From the NCBI GenBank assembly GCA_030432635.1, contig JAUIMB010000005.1, forward strand, positions 1 to 64,000: 64,000 bases of DNA, given 5' to 3'. Shown piece after piece: positions 54,963-64,000 of this stretch. Both the position numbers and the translations under genes were made by a program. The notes under the pieces are model-generated. The model was not told the DNA's origin. It searched no databases and saw only the letters and a list, made by a program, of their open reading frames with translations. Every line of letters begins with the position of its first letter. Position 1 is the stretch's first letter. The DNA comes from Bacteroidia bacterium (GTDB taxonomy: Bacteria; Bacteroidota; Bacteroidia; Flavobacteriales; Flavobacteriaceae).

Positions 54963-55781
54963 CTAAAGCATCATCAAGGTATTGATTTCTTGTTGTGTTA
55001 GGTGTTTCCAATGACCACGAGGTAAATCTTTTTTGGTTAAATGTGCAATTTGAACACAATCTATACGAACGATTTCATATTTTAAATGGTCAAATATGGT
55101 ATGTAAAATTGAATTTCCTGTGTTTTTGATCTTGAGTCCGATCTTATGTTTTGGTTCACCATCGATATAGCTGATGTCTTCAACAGCAACCAGCTTTCCT
55201 TGAATTTTTAAACCTTCCTGAATTTTTTTGAAATCCTCATGTTTTAAGGTTTTATCCAATTCAATTTCAAACAGTCGTACAACACCATTCTTACTGTTCG
55301 TGAATTTTTTCACCACCTTATCATCATTTGTAAACAATAATAACCCAAGAGAATTTCTTCCCAAACGACCAATTGGCTTAATACGAACATTGGTGGCATT
55401 GGCTACCAAATCCATAACCGTTCTGCCTTTGCTTTCACTGGTAGTCGTAGCAAAGCCTTTGGGTTTGTTCAGCAGCACATAAGTTTTCCTTTCCGGATTG
55501 ATTCGAGCACCATCAAAACGCACCTCATCATCAAGCTTCACCCTGTATCCCATTTCTGTCACCACCTTTCCGTTAACGGTCACGCTACCTATGGAAATAT
55601 GCATATCTGCTTCCCTTCGTGAACATACGCCAGAGTTTGCTATATATTTATTGAGTCGTATCTCATCTGAATTTGATGACTTCGAAGTTGATGCTTTTGT
55701 TTTTGGAACGGACTTTCCTTTAGCGTAGTTTTTCCTTGCTGGTGATTTTCCTTTTTCCCCTCGTCCTTGTTGTCTTCCCAT
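54963..55781 (-). CDS. Pseudouridine synthase-family protein (RsuA/RluB-like), catalytic Asp missing
   Basis: 272 residues. A basic N-terminal extension (residues 1-40), an S4 RNA-binding domain (IRLNKYIANSGVCSRREADMHI), and an RsuA/RluB-like catalytic fold follow. The catalytic motif, normally GRLDxxTxGLLL, reads GRLGRNSLGLLL: the essential Asp is Gly (codon GGA, confirmed from the DNA). The rest of the core is conserved, so the protein may bind rRNA without modifying it, or act as a chaperone. A frameshift or break is not seen. Confidence 0.85.
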   Translation of the reverse strand: MGRQQGRGEKGKSPARKNYAKGKSVPKTKASTSKSSNSDEIRLNKYIANSGVCSRREADMHISIGSVTVNGKVVTEMGYRVKLDDEVRFDGARINPERKTYVLLNKPKGFATTTSESKGRTVMDLVANATNVRIKPIGRLGRNSLGLLLFTNDDKVVKKFTNSKNGVVRLFEIELDKTLKHEDFKKIQEGLKIQGKLVAVEDISYIDGEPKHKIGLKIKNTGNSILHTIFDHLKYEIVRIDCVQIAHLTKKDLPRGHWKHLTQQEINTLMML

Positions 55782-55891
55782 GCTTGTGGTCTTTAGTCAT
55801 TGATACCATGACGTTTTCTGCTGCAAAGTTAGCAATATCGTCGAATTAATTAACAAATGATGTTGCAATTGTCACACAAGTTGGCGTTGCT

Positions 55892-56800
55892 TCAAATTCG
55901 GTTTAATACGACATTCACATTAATCAAAACAATACTGAAGACACCTGCTAGAATTATGAATTTTAAAATATTATGCAGGATCAAATAATGGGTTTTGGTC
56001 TTTGATCTCCACAAAAAAACCAAAAACACAAGTAATAGTCCTATCGACAAATAAAAAAACCAATACATATGACCAATGTTGAAATAATTGAGCAAAAGAT
56101 ATACAGGAATTCCAGTTAAGACAATTAAGGATGTTAGCATGACCTTAGAGGCCTTTTCACCATAAATTACAGGAATCGTTTTATAATTAAGCAATAGGTC
56201 GCCTTGCATGTTCTCAAGGTCCTTTGTTAATTCTCGCATCGATATGATTAAAAACAAAAATATGGCATGAACAAAAATGACCGTTTCAAAATTCTTGTAG
56301 TACAGAAAAATGGCAAAGAATGGCGTGATGGTTAATATTGCCGAAGTCAAATTCCCAATAAACGGCATCTTCTTTAGCTTGTGTGAATAAAACCATATCC
56401 CAAAAATATAGACTGAAAAGAACAATACAGCATTGAATGATACGTAGCTCGCAAAAATCACTGCCAAGAAGTTGAGCACAAAATAAAATGACAATTTGGT
56501 ATTTTGACTCACCAAGCGATCCAGCTTGGATTTATTGGGTCGATTGATCAAATCCTTTTCCGAATCATAAAAATTATTTATGATATATCCAGCTGCTATG
56601 GTTGCAGCAGAAGCCAATACCAACATCAAAAGATTGACATCGAACAAGACATGTTTAAGGGGTTTGTCATGGGCCAAAATATAAACCGAAGTAAGATATT
56701 GGGCAACAACGACAACCAAGATGTTATACCCTCGAACAACAGAAAACATACTAAAGAATTTTAGTAAGATGTGTTTTTGTCTTCGGGTCAACATACTCAT
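55892..56800 (-). CDS. UbiA-family prenyltransferase
   Basis: 302 residues with about eight membrane helices. The first Asp-rich motif is NNFYDSEKDLINRP and the second is ELTKDLENMQGD, as in UbiA-type prenyltransferases. It attaches a prenyl chain to an acceptor such as a glycerol phosphate or a quinone ring; which one cannot be told. It lies 48 bases after mevalonate kinase and may use its pathway's product. Confidence 0.85.
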   Translation of the reverse strand: MSMLTRRQKHILLKFFSMFSVVRGYNILVVVVAQYLTSVYILAHDKPLKHVLFDVNLLMLVLASAATIAAGYIINNFYDSEKDLINRPNKSKLDRLVSQNTKLSFYFVLNFLAVIFASYVSFNAVLFFSVYIFGIWFYSHKLKKMPFIGNLTSAILTITPFFAIFLYYKNFETVIFVHAIFLFLIISMRELTKDLENMQGDLLLNYKTIPVIYGEKASKVMLTSLIVLTGIPVYLLLNYFNIGHMYWFFYLSIGLLLVFLVFLWRSKTKTHYLILHNILKFIILAGVFSIVLINVNVVLNRI

Positions 56801-56848
56801 GTATTGAAATGAGACGCTTCGAATACGCTCAGCGTGACGTGTAGATTA

Positions 56849-57778
56849 CTAGAAATTATAAACCACTTCCAGTTTATAATCCTTGAGTGATTGTTTTGCT
56901 TTATCGATATCCTCAGTAAATCCAAGGATATATCCTCCACCTCCTGAACCACATAATTTCAAATAATAGTCATTAGTTTCGATGCCTTTCTTCCAAAGCT
57001 CATGAAATTGCTTTGGTATCATTGGTTTGAAATGACTTAGGACAACTTTGGAAAGTTGTTTTGTGTTTCTGAAAAGTGATTTGATGTCTCCCTTGAGAAA
57101 ATCATCCACACAAGCATCGGTATGTTTAATAAACTGATCCTTCAGCATGCTTCTAAAGCCTTCCTGCTTCATGTTTTCCATAAAAATACGTACCATTGGC
57201 GCTGTTTCACCAATGATTCCAGAATCCAAGAGAAACACAGCACCTTTACCTTCGGTTTGCTGAGCAGGTATTCCTGTAGCTTCAATGTTATCTTTTGAAT
57301 TGATAAGAATGGGAATACTCAAATAGGAATTCAATGGGTCAAGTCCTGAAGATTTTCCATGGAAAAACGATTCCATCTCAGAAAAGATAGCTTTAAGTTT
57401 CAACAACTTTTCACGAGTTAAATTCTCAAGAACCGTAATTTTATCATGGGCATATTTATCGTAAATCGCAGCGACCAAAGCACCACTACTACCCACACCA
57501 TATCCTTGAGGAATCGAGGAATCAAAATACATTCCTGCATTTACATCATCTTCCAAAGTTTCCATATCAAAGGTCACCAAGGCTTTATCTATGTCTTTCA
57601 AATACTCCACAAATCCCTTCAGACTTTGATTGGATCTTATCGCATCTTGAGACGCATTGTCATCCGATTTAAGTGCGCCATTATAAAAATTATACGGAAT
57701 AGATAATCCTTTAGAATCTTTGATGATTCCATACTCACCAAAGAGTAAAATTTTCGAATAAAAAAGTGGTCCTTTCAT
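56849..57778 (-). CDS. mvk: Mevalonate kinase (GHMP kinase)
   Basis: 309 residues. KILLFGEYGIIKDSKGLSIP at the N-terminus, the ATP loop PQGYGVGSSGALVAAI, and LCGSGGGGYILGF near the C-terminus. It phosphorylates mevalonate. The gene is between mvaD (35 bases) and the UbiA gene. Confidence 0.88.
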   Translation of the reverse strand: MKGPLFYSKILLFGEYGIIKDSKGLSIPYNFYNGALKSDDNASQDAIRSNQSLKGFVEYLKDIDKALVTFDMETLEDDVNAGMYFDSSIPQGYGVGSSGALVAAIYDKYAHDKITVLENLTREKLLKLKAIFSEMESFFHGKSSGLDPLNSYLSIPILINSKDNIEATGIPAQQTEGKGAVFLLDSGIIGETAPMVRIFMENMKQEGFRSMLKDQFIKHTDACVDDFLKGDIKSLFRNTKQLSKVVLSHFKPMIPKQFHELWKKGIETNDYYLKLCGSGGGGYILGFTEDIDKAKQSLKDYKLEVVYNF

Positions 57779-57813
57779 TGATAAATAGCCATTTGCTTTA
57801 ACAAATATACGTA

Positions 57814-58920
57814 TTAATCTTCTATTTGGTTTGCGCCGAAACCAATTTGGTCACAAATATAATGTCCGTGTTGACAATGTACAATCAATTCTCTTTGAAT
57901 AAATTGCAACACTTGATGTTTTTCATTTTCTGGATACAGTACATGCACATTGGCACCTGCATCTAAAGTAAAACACACCTTGGAATTGGTTTTTTTTCTG
58001 TAAATCCAAATCTTATTGATAATCTCCAAGGTATTAGGTCTCATCAAAATAAAATACGGCATACTGGTCATCATCATTGCATGCAGCGTCAATGCTTCGC
58101 TTTCTACAATGGAAATAAAACCATCTAGATCTCCAGTCTTAAAAACGGTCATTAATTTTTCCATATGTTCATGCGCTTGCAAAAATCGTTTTTTCGCAAA
58201 AGGATGTCCATGCATCAGGTTATGTCCGACAGTACTGCTCACTTGCTTTTCTCCTTTATCAACGAGTAAAATAGTGTCTTGATAATTTCTGAAACTTTGA
58301 TGTACTTCATATGGATATTTCACACCAAACAAATCTGAACTTCCTGCAATTTTATCATGCTTACCCCAAACCACCAAATCACCTTCTAGGCTTCGGCATG
58401 CACTACCCGAACCCAAACGCGCCAAAAAGGAGGCTTTTTGGTTAAAATAGTCATCAGAAAAATGAGACTTATCGACTGCGCTCGAAGTGAAAAATTGTTT
58501 TTCAACACTCATTAAACACAAGGCCAAGGCACTCATTCCAGATGCTGAGGATGCAATTCCTGAGCTATGCGGAAAGGAATTAGAGGTTTCTATTTTAAAA
58601 TGATAATCTCTTAAAAAAGGTAAATAGGGTTCTACTCGCTTAAAGAACGTCTCAATTTTAGGTTTGAAATCGTCTTTTTTGTCGCCATCCAAATAGACTT
58701 CAAAGGAATATTCGTTACGATCTTCTTTCCCTGAAAAATACAGTGTTGTAATCGTTTTACAATAATCGAGAGTAAAACTGATTGATGGGTTTTCAGGGAT
58801 TTGATCTTTACGTTTTCCCCAATATTTTACGAGAGCGATATTACTTGGAGAAGACCAAGTGACGCTTCCGCTATCTAACTTTTTAGTGTATGGTTTTGGG
58901 ATAAAGTCTTGTGCAGTCAT
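57814..58920 (-). CDS. mvaD: Diphosphomevalonate decarboxylase
   Basis: 368 residues. SSPSNIALVKYWGKR at the N-terminus, SSGIASSASGMSALALC in the phosphate-binding loop, and CFTLDAGANVHVLY near the C-terminus, all typical of MvaD. It makes isopentenyl diphosphate. Phosphomevalonate kinase is not in this window. Confidence 0.93.
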   Translation of the reverse strand: MTAQDFIPKPYTKKLDSGSVTWSSPSNIALVKYWGKRKDQIPENPSISFTLDYCKTITTLYFSGKEDRNEYSFEVYLDGDKKDDFKPKIETFFKRVEPYLPFLRDYHFKIETSNSFPHSSGIASSASGMSALALCLMSVEKQFFTSSAVDKSHFSDDYFNQKASFLARLGSGSACRSLEGDLVVWGKHDKIAGSSDLFGVKYPYEVHQSFRNYQDTILLVDKGEKQVSSTVGHNLMHGHPFAKKRFLQAHEHMEKLMTVFKTGDLDGFISIVESEALTLHAMMMTSMPYFILMRPNTLEIINKIWIYRKKTNSKVCFTLDAGANVHVLYPENEKHQVLQFIQRELIVHCQHGHYICDQIGFGANQIED

Positions 58921-58950
58921 GATTTGAATTCTTCAGCAAAAATAAGTAAT

Positions 58951-59490
58951 TCATTGGTCTTCTGAAGACATTGACAATAACTTTACCATGGTCTTATAAT
59001 TTCGAGTTGTAGCCTTAACTTGAAGTTTCCTTTCAAAGGCATTCATATTGAATTTTGATTTTCCATAACCCATTGATGTAAAAAAATACAAACAATCCTT
59101 AACAATGTGATATTCTTCATTTTCATAAGAAATGGACGCTCGTACTTCTTCAACCAAATCCTTACTTGGCACATCATTTAAGAGTACGAAATAACTATTT
59201 TCCTTTTTGTCATCGGAAAATGGGCAATCCTGAAAGTTATTCAACAAATGTGGTCTTGTTCTCGCAATTACTGGAACTTCAAATCCGAAATGTGACCTAA
59301 TGGCATCCCTAACCCGATCTTCTACAAAAGCATTTGTTTTAGGAGACTGAAGCACAATGTTTCCACTTTGAATGTAGGTCTTAACATTATTAAATCCAGA
59401 TTTGGACAGCAATTCACGTAATGTTGCCATCGGTATTTTTTTATGTCCTCCAACATTAATTCCTCTAAGTAAAACAATATACGTATTCAT
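58951..59490 (-). CDS. DUF1697 protein
   Basis: 179 residues from the ATG at 59490, which overlaps the stop of the next flavoprotein gene (ATGA). DUF1697 motif MNTYIVLLRGINVGGHKKIPMATLRELL then VKTYIQSGNIVLQS. The family has no known function; its genes are often near metabolic genes. The gene abuts the flavoprotein gene, so translation is coupled. Confidence 0.85.
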   Translation of the reverse strand: MNTYIVLLRGINVGGHKKIPMATLRELLSKSGFNNVKTYIQSGNIVLQSPKTNAFVEDRVRDAIRSHFGFEVPVIARTRPHLLNNFQDCPFSDDKKENSYFVLLNDVPSKDLVEEVRASISYENEEYHIVKDCLYFFTSMGYGKSKFNMNAFERKLQVKATTRNYKTMVKLLSMSSEDQ

Positions 59491-60746
59491 TTTTGTACTA
59501 TAGAAGTTGCAGCAATATAAGCACTTGTCCAAGCATTCTGAAAGTTAAATCCACCTGTAACGGCATCAACATTCAACACTTCTCCAGCAAAAAACAGATG
59601 TTTACAAACCTTGCTTTCAAAGGTCTTAAAGTTAAGCTCTTTTAAATTAACACCTCCTGCAGTGACAAATTCCTCCTTAAAGGTACTCTTTCCAGTAACC
59701 TTAAAATTAGCCTTGGTCAATTGATTGGAGAGCGCTTCCAATTGTATTTTATTGACATCTGCCCAACGCGTTTCATTTGTTATACCAGAAGCTACAACCA
59801 ATTGTTGCCATAAACGCTTGGGCAAATCAAATTGTGCAGATTTGCCCACGGTTTTCTTGGCAAAATCCTGTTTATTTTGTTTTAATTGCAACAAACAATC
59901 ATCAAAGTTGTGTTTGATAAAATTGATTTCAATTTCAAAATTATAGTCGCATGCTGCCAGTTCAATCGCACCAAAAGCAGACAGCTTAAGTATTGATGGC
60001 GCACTCATTCCCACATGTGTAATGAGCAGAGGACCATCAGACATGAGATTGGAACCAATAACATGTATTTCAACATCCTTTACTACGACACCTGGAATAT
60101 CCTTAATGCGATTATCATTAATATCGAAGGTAAACAATGATGGTACAGGCTTGACAATTGAATGACCAAGACCTTCCAACAGCGCCCAAATTTTTGGGTT
60201 ACTTCCTGTGGCTACAAGCAATTTTTCTGTAGTGAATTCGCCTTGATTGGTTACCAATTGAAAATTTGTATGAGCATGTGGTGCTTCGGCTGTGCTCACC
60301 CTAACACCTTTTCCTTTAGCTACACGTATCGATTTTACGGCATGGTTATATAAAACTTCAATCTCGTGCTTTTTGGTTTCCTTTAGAAAACAATCTATGA
60401 TGGTTTGGGAGGTATTTGATATAGGAAACATTCTACCATCATCTTCAATCTTCAATTCGACACCTCGTTGTTCGAACCATGCAATAGTGTCTCCTGTCAT
60501 AAACTTATGAAATGGTCCCAACAATTCCTTTTCTCCTCTCGGATAATTCTGCACCAATTGCGAAGGAACAAATTCAGCATGAGTGACATTGCATCGTCCA
60601 CCTCCAGAAATCTTAACTTTTTGAAGGCCTTCCTTGCCTCGTTCAAGAATTGTAATACTCAATTTTGGATTTAATTCAGCAATATTTATGGCAGCAAAAA
60701 AACCTGCAGCTCCACCGCCAACAATTATGACATCATACGATTTCAT
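59487..60746 (-). CDS. BaiN/HI0933-family FAD-dependent protein
   Basis: 419 residues. FAD motif VIIVGGGAAGFFAAI, the family's KISGGGRCNVTHAE motif and a C-terminal FFAGEVLNVDAVTGGFNFQNAWTSA. The family is linked to reduction of double bonds (BaiN) or RNA dihydrouridine reactions (RdsA), depending on the clade; which fits here cannot be decided. The gene overlaps its neighbour in both directions. Confidence 0.9.
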   Translation of the reverse strand: MKSYDVIIVGGGAAGFFAAINIAELNPKLSITILERGKEGLQKVKISGGGRCNVTHAEFVPSQLVQNYPRGEKELLGPFHKFMTGDTIAWFEQRGVELKIEDDGRMFPISNTSQTIIDCFLKETKKHEIEVLYNHAVKSIRVAKGKGVRVSTAEAPHAHTNFQLVTNQGEFTTEKLLVATGSNPKIWALLEGLGHSIVKPVPSLFTFDINDNRIKDIPGVVVKDVEIHVIGSNLMSDGPLLITHVGMSAPSILKLSAFGAIELAACDYNFEIEINFIKHNFDDCLLQLKQNKQDFAKKTVGKSAQFDLPKRLWQQLVVASGITNETRWADVNKIQLEALSNQLTKANFKVTGKSTFKEEFVTAGGVNLKELNFKTFESKVCKHLFFAGEVLNVDAVTGGFNFQNAWTSAYIAATSIVQK

Positions 60747-61429
60747 AATCGATCTGGAATATCGGAAATAATGCCATCCACACCATACTGCTTCATGCGC
60801 GCAATGGTATCATCATCATTAACAGTCCATGTAATGACCTTAAAACCTTGTTCTTGCGCTAATTTAACATTGGCATGAGTTAATAAAGCCACATTTGGAT
60901 GTATGGCATAGGCATTTATGGTTTTGGCAAACGCTACAGCATCTGTGACATTGGCTTTGGTTAAAACCGCGAGCTTAAGATTGGGATTAATTTTGAAAAC
61001 AGCTTCAAGCTCGTGATGTTGGAAACTTGAGAGAATGAAACTATCGCTCGACCAACCTCTATTCTCAACATATTCGTTGATGACTTTACAGGCCTCTTTT
61101 GCTGTATCCTTACCCTTTAGCTCAATATTCACGATGCACTTTTGATCTACAAAATCCAGCACTTCCTGCAGCGTCGGAATTTCAAATCGGTTGCGAACCT
61201 TCAATAATTTAAGATCAAACAACAAATGTTTTGAAACTTCCCCTGTACCATCAGTCATGCGATCTAACGTAAAATCGTGGAATACCACCAACTCTCCGGA
61301 AGCACATTTATGAACATCGATTTCTATAGCATCGACATCTAATTCGAGCGCCTTTTCAATTGATGCAATGGTATTTTCAGGAACATATTCCATTGCACCT
61401 CGATGTCCAATTTTGAGTGGTGTTTTCAT
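60743..61429 (-). CDS. Glycerophosphodiester phosphodiesterase
   Basis: 228 residues from the ATG at 61429, chosen because the domain begins KIGHRGAMEYVPENT; a start at 61453 would add eight residues. Active-site motifs GHRG, EIDVHKC and FHDFTLDRMTDGTG are present, as is the C-terminal TWTVND. It frees glycerol-3-phosphate from phosphodiesters. No signal peptide, so cytoplasmic. Confidence 0.9.
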   Translation of the reverse strand: MKTPLKIGHRGAMEYVPENTIASIEKALELDVDAIEIDVHKCASGELVVFHDFTLDRMTDGTGEVSKHLLFDLKLLKVRNRFEIPTLQEVLDFVDQKCIVNIELKGKDTAKEACKVINEYVENRGWSSDSFILSSFQHHELEAVFKINPNLKLAVLTKANVTDAVAFAKTINAYAIHPNVALLTHANVKLAQEQGFKVITWTVNDDDTIARMKQYGVDGIISDIPDRL

Positions 61430-61550
61430 AACTATAAAAATATTAAAATTCAATTTAGAACGTTTATTAAATTGAGTTTTATAAAATCTTTAAGACAATA
61501 GATTTTTAATTTTGAAGAAAAATTATAGCTTGTTTATAGAAGTCAACATT

Positions 61551-62360
61551 ATGCACATACATTTTAAACTCCTTATTCTGGCTGTACTTTTAACAAGTTC
61601 ATGCCAAACTGGTAAACTTACGGTCATTGCCGATCTACCATCAAGTCTAAAAGAAACATCAGCCATTGAGACCACTTCAAACTCAAAATTATTGTGGGTT
61701 ATTGAAGATGCTGGCAACAAAAACAACCTTTATGGATTGAACACCAATGGAGACATTATCATAGATTTGGACATTGATAATATTCAAAATATCGATTGGG
61801 AGGATTTAACTTCAGATTCCGAAGGGAATATCTATATTGGTGATTTTGGAAACAATACTAAGAAGCGTAAAAACTTCACCATATATAAAGTATCACAACC
61901 TGACAAAGCCGATGAATCCACCACTGCACAAGTGATAAGTTTCAAGTTGCCCGACACGATGAAATCTGAAGATTTCGAATCGTTTTTCCTCTACAATGAA
62001 GCTTTCTATATCTTTAGTAAGGATCACAAAAAATGTGAATTGATCAAGGTTCCAAATGAAATTGGAAATCACGAAGCCGTTTATATTTCAGAAATCAAGT
62101 TAAAAGGAAAACATACCAAAGTGACTTCAGCCGACATTAGTGACGATGGTAAACTTGTCGTTCTGCTTAACCATGATAAACTTTGGAAACTCAGCGGTTA
62201 TACTGGTGATGATTTTTTTAACGGAACCCTTGAGCGCATTGATTTTGAACATGACAGTCAAAAAGAAGGCATTAATATCATTGGTAAAAATGAAGTCTTA
62301 ATCACGGATGAAAAGACAAAACATGAAGGTGGAAACATATATCGTTTTGACTTAAAATAA
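61551..62360 (+). CDS. Lipoprotein, SdiA-regulated/NHL-like
   Basis: 269 residues from the ATG at 61551 (MHIHFKLLILAVLLTSSC), which gives a clean lipoprotein signal; the ATG at 61512 would put residues before it. The mature part has repeated beta-propeller-like strands (LYGLNTNGDIIIDLDI; NIYIGDFGNNTKKRKNF; GGNIYRFDL). No function can be assigned. Confidence 0.75.
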   Translation: MHIHFKLLILAVLLTSSCQTGKLTVIADLPSSLKETSAIETTSNSKLLWVIEDAGNKNNLYGLNTNGDIIIDLDIDNIQNIDWEDLTSDSEGNIYIGDFGNNTKKRKNFTIYKVSQPDKADESTTAQVISFKLPDTMKSEDFESFFLYNEAFYIFSKDHKKCELIKVPNEIGNHEAVYISEIKLKGKHTKVTSADISDDGKLVVLLNHDKLWKLSGYTGDDFFNGTLERIDFEHDSQKEGINIIGKNEVLITDEKTKHEGGNIYRFDLK

Positions 62361-62387
62361 CCTACACGATAATTATCCACATTCCCA

Positions 62388-64000
62388 TTAGAACCCAAAT
62401 CCCAATTTAAAGGCCAATCGCAAGCCGTCATCACTATTAAATGCTGAGACATTGCCAGTGATCAAATTGGCTGCGTTAATAAAAACACCACCTCCAAACG
62501 AATTGTTCCACTTATTGGAGTCATCATTGCTCAACCATACCCTTCCGTAATCGGCTCCACCGTAAACACCTAAATACACTGGAATCAATCCTGTTTTAAC
62601 TTGCGTTAAATTTAATCGTAAATCTGTCGACTGTACAAACGCTCTTTTTCCAGTAAAGCGTTGATTACGATAGCCACGAAGCCCATTATTTGCTCCAAGC
62701 GTAGCAGCTTGATAGAATTCAAAATCATTTCCCATATTGAAATGGCCTCTAAAGTTGGTAGCCAAAACCAAATTACCGCTAGGAATCAACTTATAATCGA
62801 ATCCTAATTCTGGAATGATATAGGTATAGCCTTTTTCGGTAGAGACATTATTCTTGTATCCAGCTTGCATTTTTATTTTGAATCCCAACGTTGGAAATGC
62901 TTCCCTGTCCTTATTTATAAAACTATACTTCACATCGATACCCCAAAAATCTTGATGGTCAAATACTGCATCATCAGGAGCTAAAAGTTCAATAAACCGA
63001 TTCTCTGTTCGTTCTACTTCGTTCGATTCATAAGATAGTCCCAAAATAACTTCTGATCCTGAAAAACCTCGCCATACTAATGATGGTGTCGCTCTAAATG
63101 TTCTAATCTTTACACGATTATAATCTAAGTCGGTATCAAAACCATCATCCTCATCAGCCTCAAAATTTGGTGTCTCATTTCCAAAGCCAAAAAAGTTGGT
63201 CGCATAATTTGGGCTATTGAACTGGAGGTCAATCGCAAAATTCACATTTTGAAAAAAGACATTAGCAAACTCACCATTATAGTTCATGTCAAATCCATTT
63301 GTCGCAAAGTAGTATTCAGCTTTTAAACTATGACGCGAAGAAAAAGGATTTCGCTCAAAATTAAAATCGGTTCTTGTTACTGCTGCTCCAATTCTAAATC
63401 CGTCATCAGGATTAGCACCAATACTTGGTAGAATTTGTGTGACGCCATTTTTGAGTTTTTTGTAGTTATAGACGTTAGTTTCATAATTATTTGTCAATCT
63501 ATGGCTTCCCTTGTTGGTCGTGAAAGTATTCGGTTTTGACCTATAGTCATAATATTTTATCCGACTTCCATTTTCAATATTATAGGTGTCATTATTTTGC
63601 CCACCAAGTAAAAGAATCTTGATATAGTTAGTTCCTTCACCAAAAACATGAAATACATCATCATCATCCAAGGCATAAATCCAAATTTCCTTGGTTTCAG
63701 ATTTATTATAGGTTCGATTGATGAATACGTCTGCTTTTTCACCTCCTTTGATGCGGTATCCGGTTACTTTAGTTTGTCCGTTAGGTAAGCGCTCAATATC
63801 AAACCAATCATCTTTATCGGTGCCTTTAATTACAGCAAGTCTATTAATGAGTTGATAATAACGGTCAGAAATTTTTTGAAGATTCCCACGTCTCGCCCTT
63901 AATTTGCGTTTGATTTCCTCAACAGTCTCATCTCTAACTTCCTCTGGCATATTTAGAAATGCCTTCTCTATAACTTCGTCGGTAGTACCTTCCTGAATTA
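62388..64000 (-). CDS. C-terminal part of a large outer-membrane protein (BamA-like barrel; 5' end outside window)
   Basis: The frame stays open to the window edge, so the start is outside. The visible part has a helical segment with RARRGNLQKISDRYY, then WFDIERLPNGQTKV, YALDDDDVFHVFG and a repeat-rich domain. It ends as a beta-barrel (strands at GFRIGAAVTRTDF, YLGVYGGADYGRVW, and a final LRLAFKLGFGF). In Flavobacteriia this combination occurs at the end of large proteins with a calcineurin-like phosphoesterase head; the head is not seen here. Confidence 0.75.
   Translation of the reverse strand, partial: IQEGTTDEVIEKAFLNMPEEVRDETVEEIKRKLRARRGNLQKISDRYYQLINRLAVIKGTDKDDWFDIERLPNGQTKVTGYRIKGGEKADVFINRTYNKSETKEIWIYALDDDDVFHVFGEGTNYIKILLLGGQNNDTYNIENGSRIKYYDYRSKPNTFTTNKGSHRLTNNYETNVYNYKKLKNGVTQILPSIGANPDDGFRIGAAVTRTDFNFERNPFSSRHSLKAEYYFATNGFDMNYNGEFANVFFQNVNFAIDLQFNSPNYATNFFGFGNETPNFEADEDDGFDTDLDYNRVKIRTFRATPSLVWRGFSGSEVILGLSYESNEVERTENRFIELLAPDDAVFDHQDFWGIDVKYSFINKDREAFPTLGFKIKMQAGYKNNVSTEKGYTYIIPELGFDYKLIPSGNLVLATNFRGHFNMGNDFEFYQAATLGANNGLRGYRNQRFTGKRAFVQSTDLRLNLTQVKTGLIPVYLGVYGGADYGRVWLSNDDSNKWNNSFGGGVFINAANLITGNVSAFNSDDGLRLAFKLGFGF

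Overview
The window is a contiguous piece of a Bacteroidota chromosome, almost certainly a marine Flavobacteriaceae. The signs are AT-rich DNA, two proteins with C-terminal type IX secretion (T9SS) sorting signals, TAnnTTTG-type promoter -7 boxes, little Shine-Dalgarno sequence, SusD/Omp85-style envelope genes, a mevalonate pathway, and an arsenosugar (ArsS) cluster of the kind found in marine bacteria. I cannot name the genus.

Region 1 (1-490) is the 3' end of a secreted T9SS-sorted protein and its terminator. Region 2 (about 865-20,280) is a defence island. One strand carries, in transcription order, a WYL regulator, an AAA/DUF3696 ATPase, a possible PLD-fold protein, then a type I restriction-modification operon (hsdM, hsdS, an HExxH protease resembling the phage-exclusion protein Lit, hsdR, a small ORF), then a pair of DUF262 (GmrSD-like) proteins. 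A GIY-YIG nuclease-like gene converges on the far end. The promoters of the WYL gene and of hsdM share an identical 11-bp site at identical spacing from the -7 box, which suggests one regulator for both operons. On the other strand lies a retron: a structured non-coding RNA with clear a1/a2 inverted repeats and three stacked hairpins, a reverse transcriptase with NAxxH, YADD and VTG motifs, an overlapping gene with an HEPN-like RxxxxH motif, and a RecD-like SF1 helicase just downstream.

Region 3 (20,287-24,601) is the replication/integration module of a mobile element: zinc-ribbon protein, DnaC-like ATPase, winged-helix replication protein, HTH/excisionase-like protein, an RteC-like protein and a tyrosine integrase at the right edge. 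The defence genes look like its cargo; the left border was not found.

Region 4 (24,841-34,250) is chromosomal: an MtfA-type peptidase, an M19 dipeptidase, guanine deaminase, and an eight-gene arsenosugar cluster (AhpD-like protein, ArsS, rhodanese, DUF2064 transferase, purine nucleoside phosphorylase, ArsM, DUF547 lipoprotein, TIGR04283-type glycosyltransferase). Region 5 (34,296-44,817) holds envelope and metabolic genes and a tightly overlapped five-gene run: FAD oxidoreductase, membrane 4Fe-4S protein and three glycosyltransferases. Region 6 (44,940-50,536) includes a polyamine operon (arginine decarboxylase, agmatinase, deoxyhypusine-synthase-like protein) followed by a small acidic protein and an RMD1/DUF155 protein. 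Region 7 (51,090-64,000) has secreted proteins, a pseudouridine-synthase homologue lacking its catalytic Asp, a UbiA prenyltransferase with mevalonate kinase and diphosphomevalonate decarboxylase, a BaiN/HI0933 flavoprotein, a glycerophosphodiesterase, a lipoprotein and the 3' part of a large outer-membrane protein.
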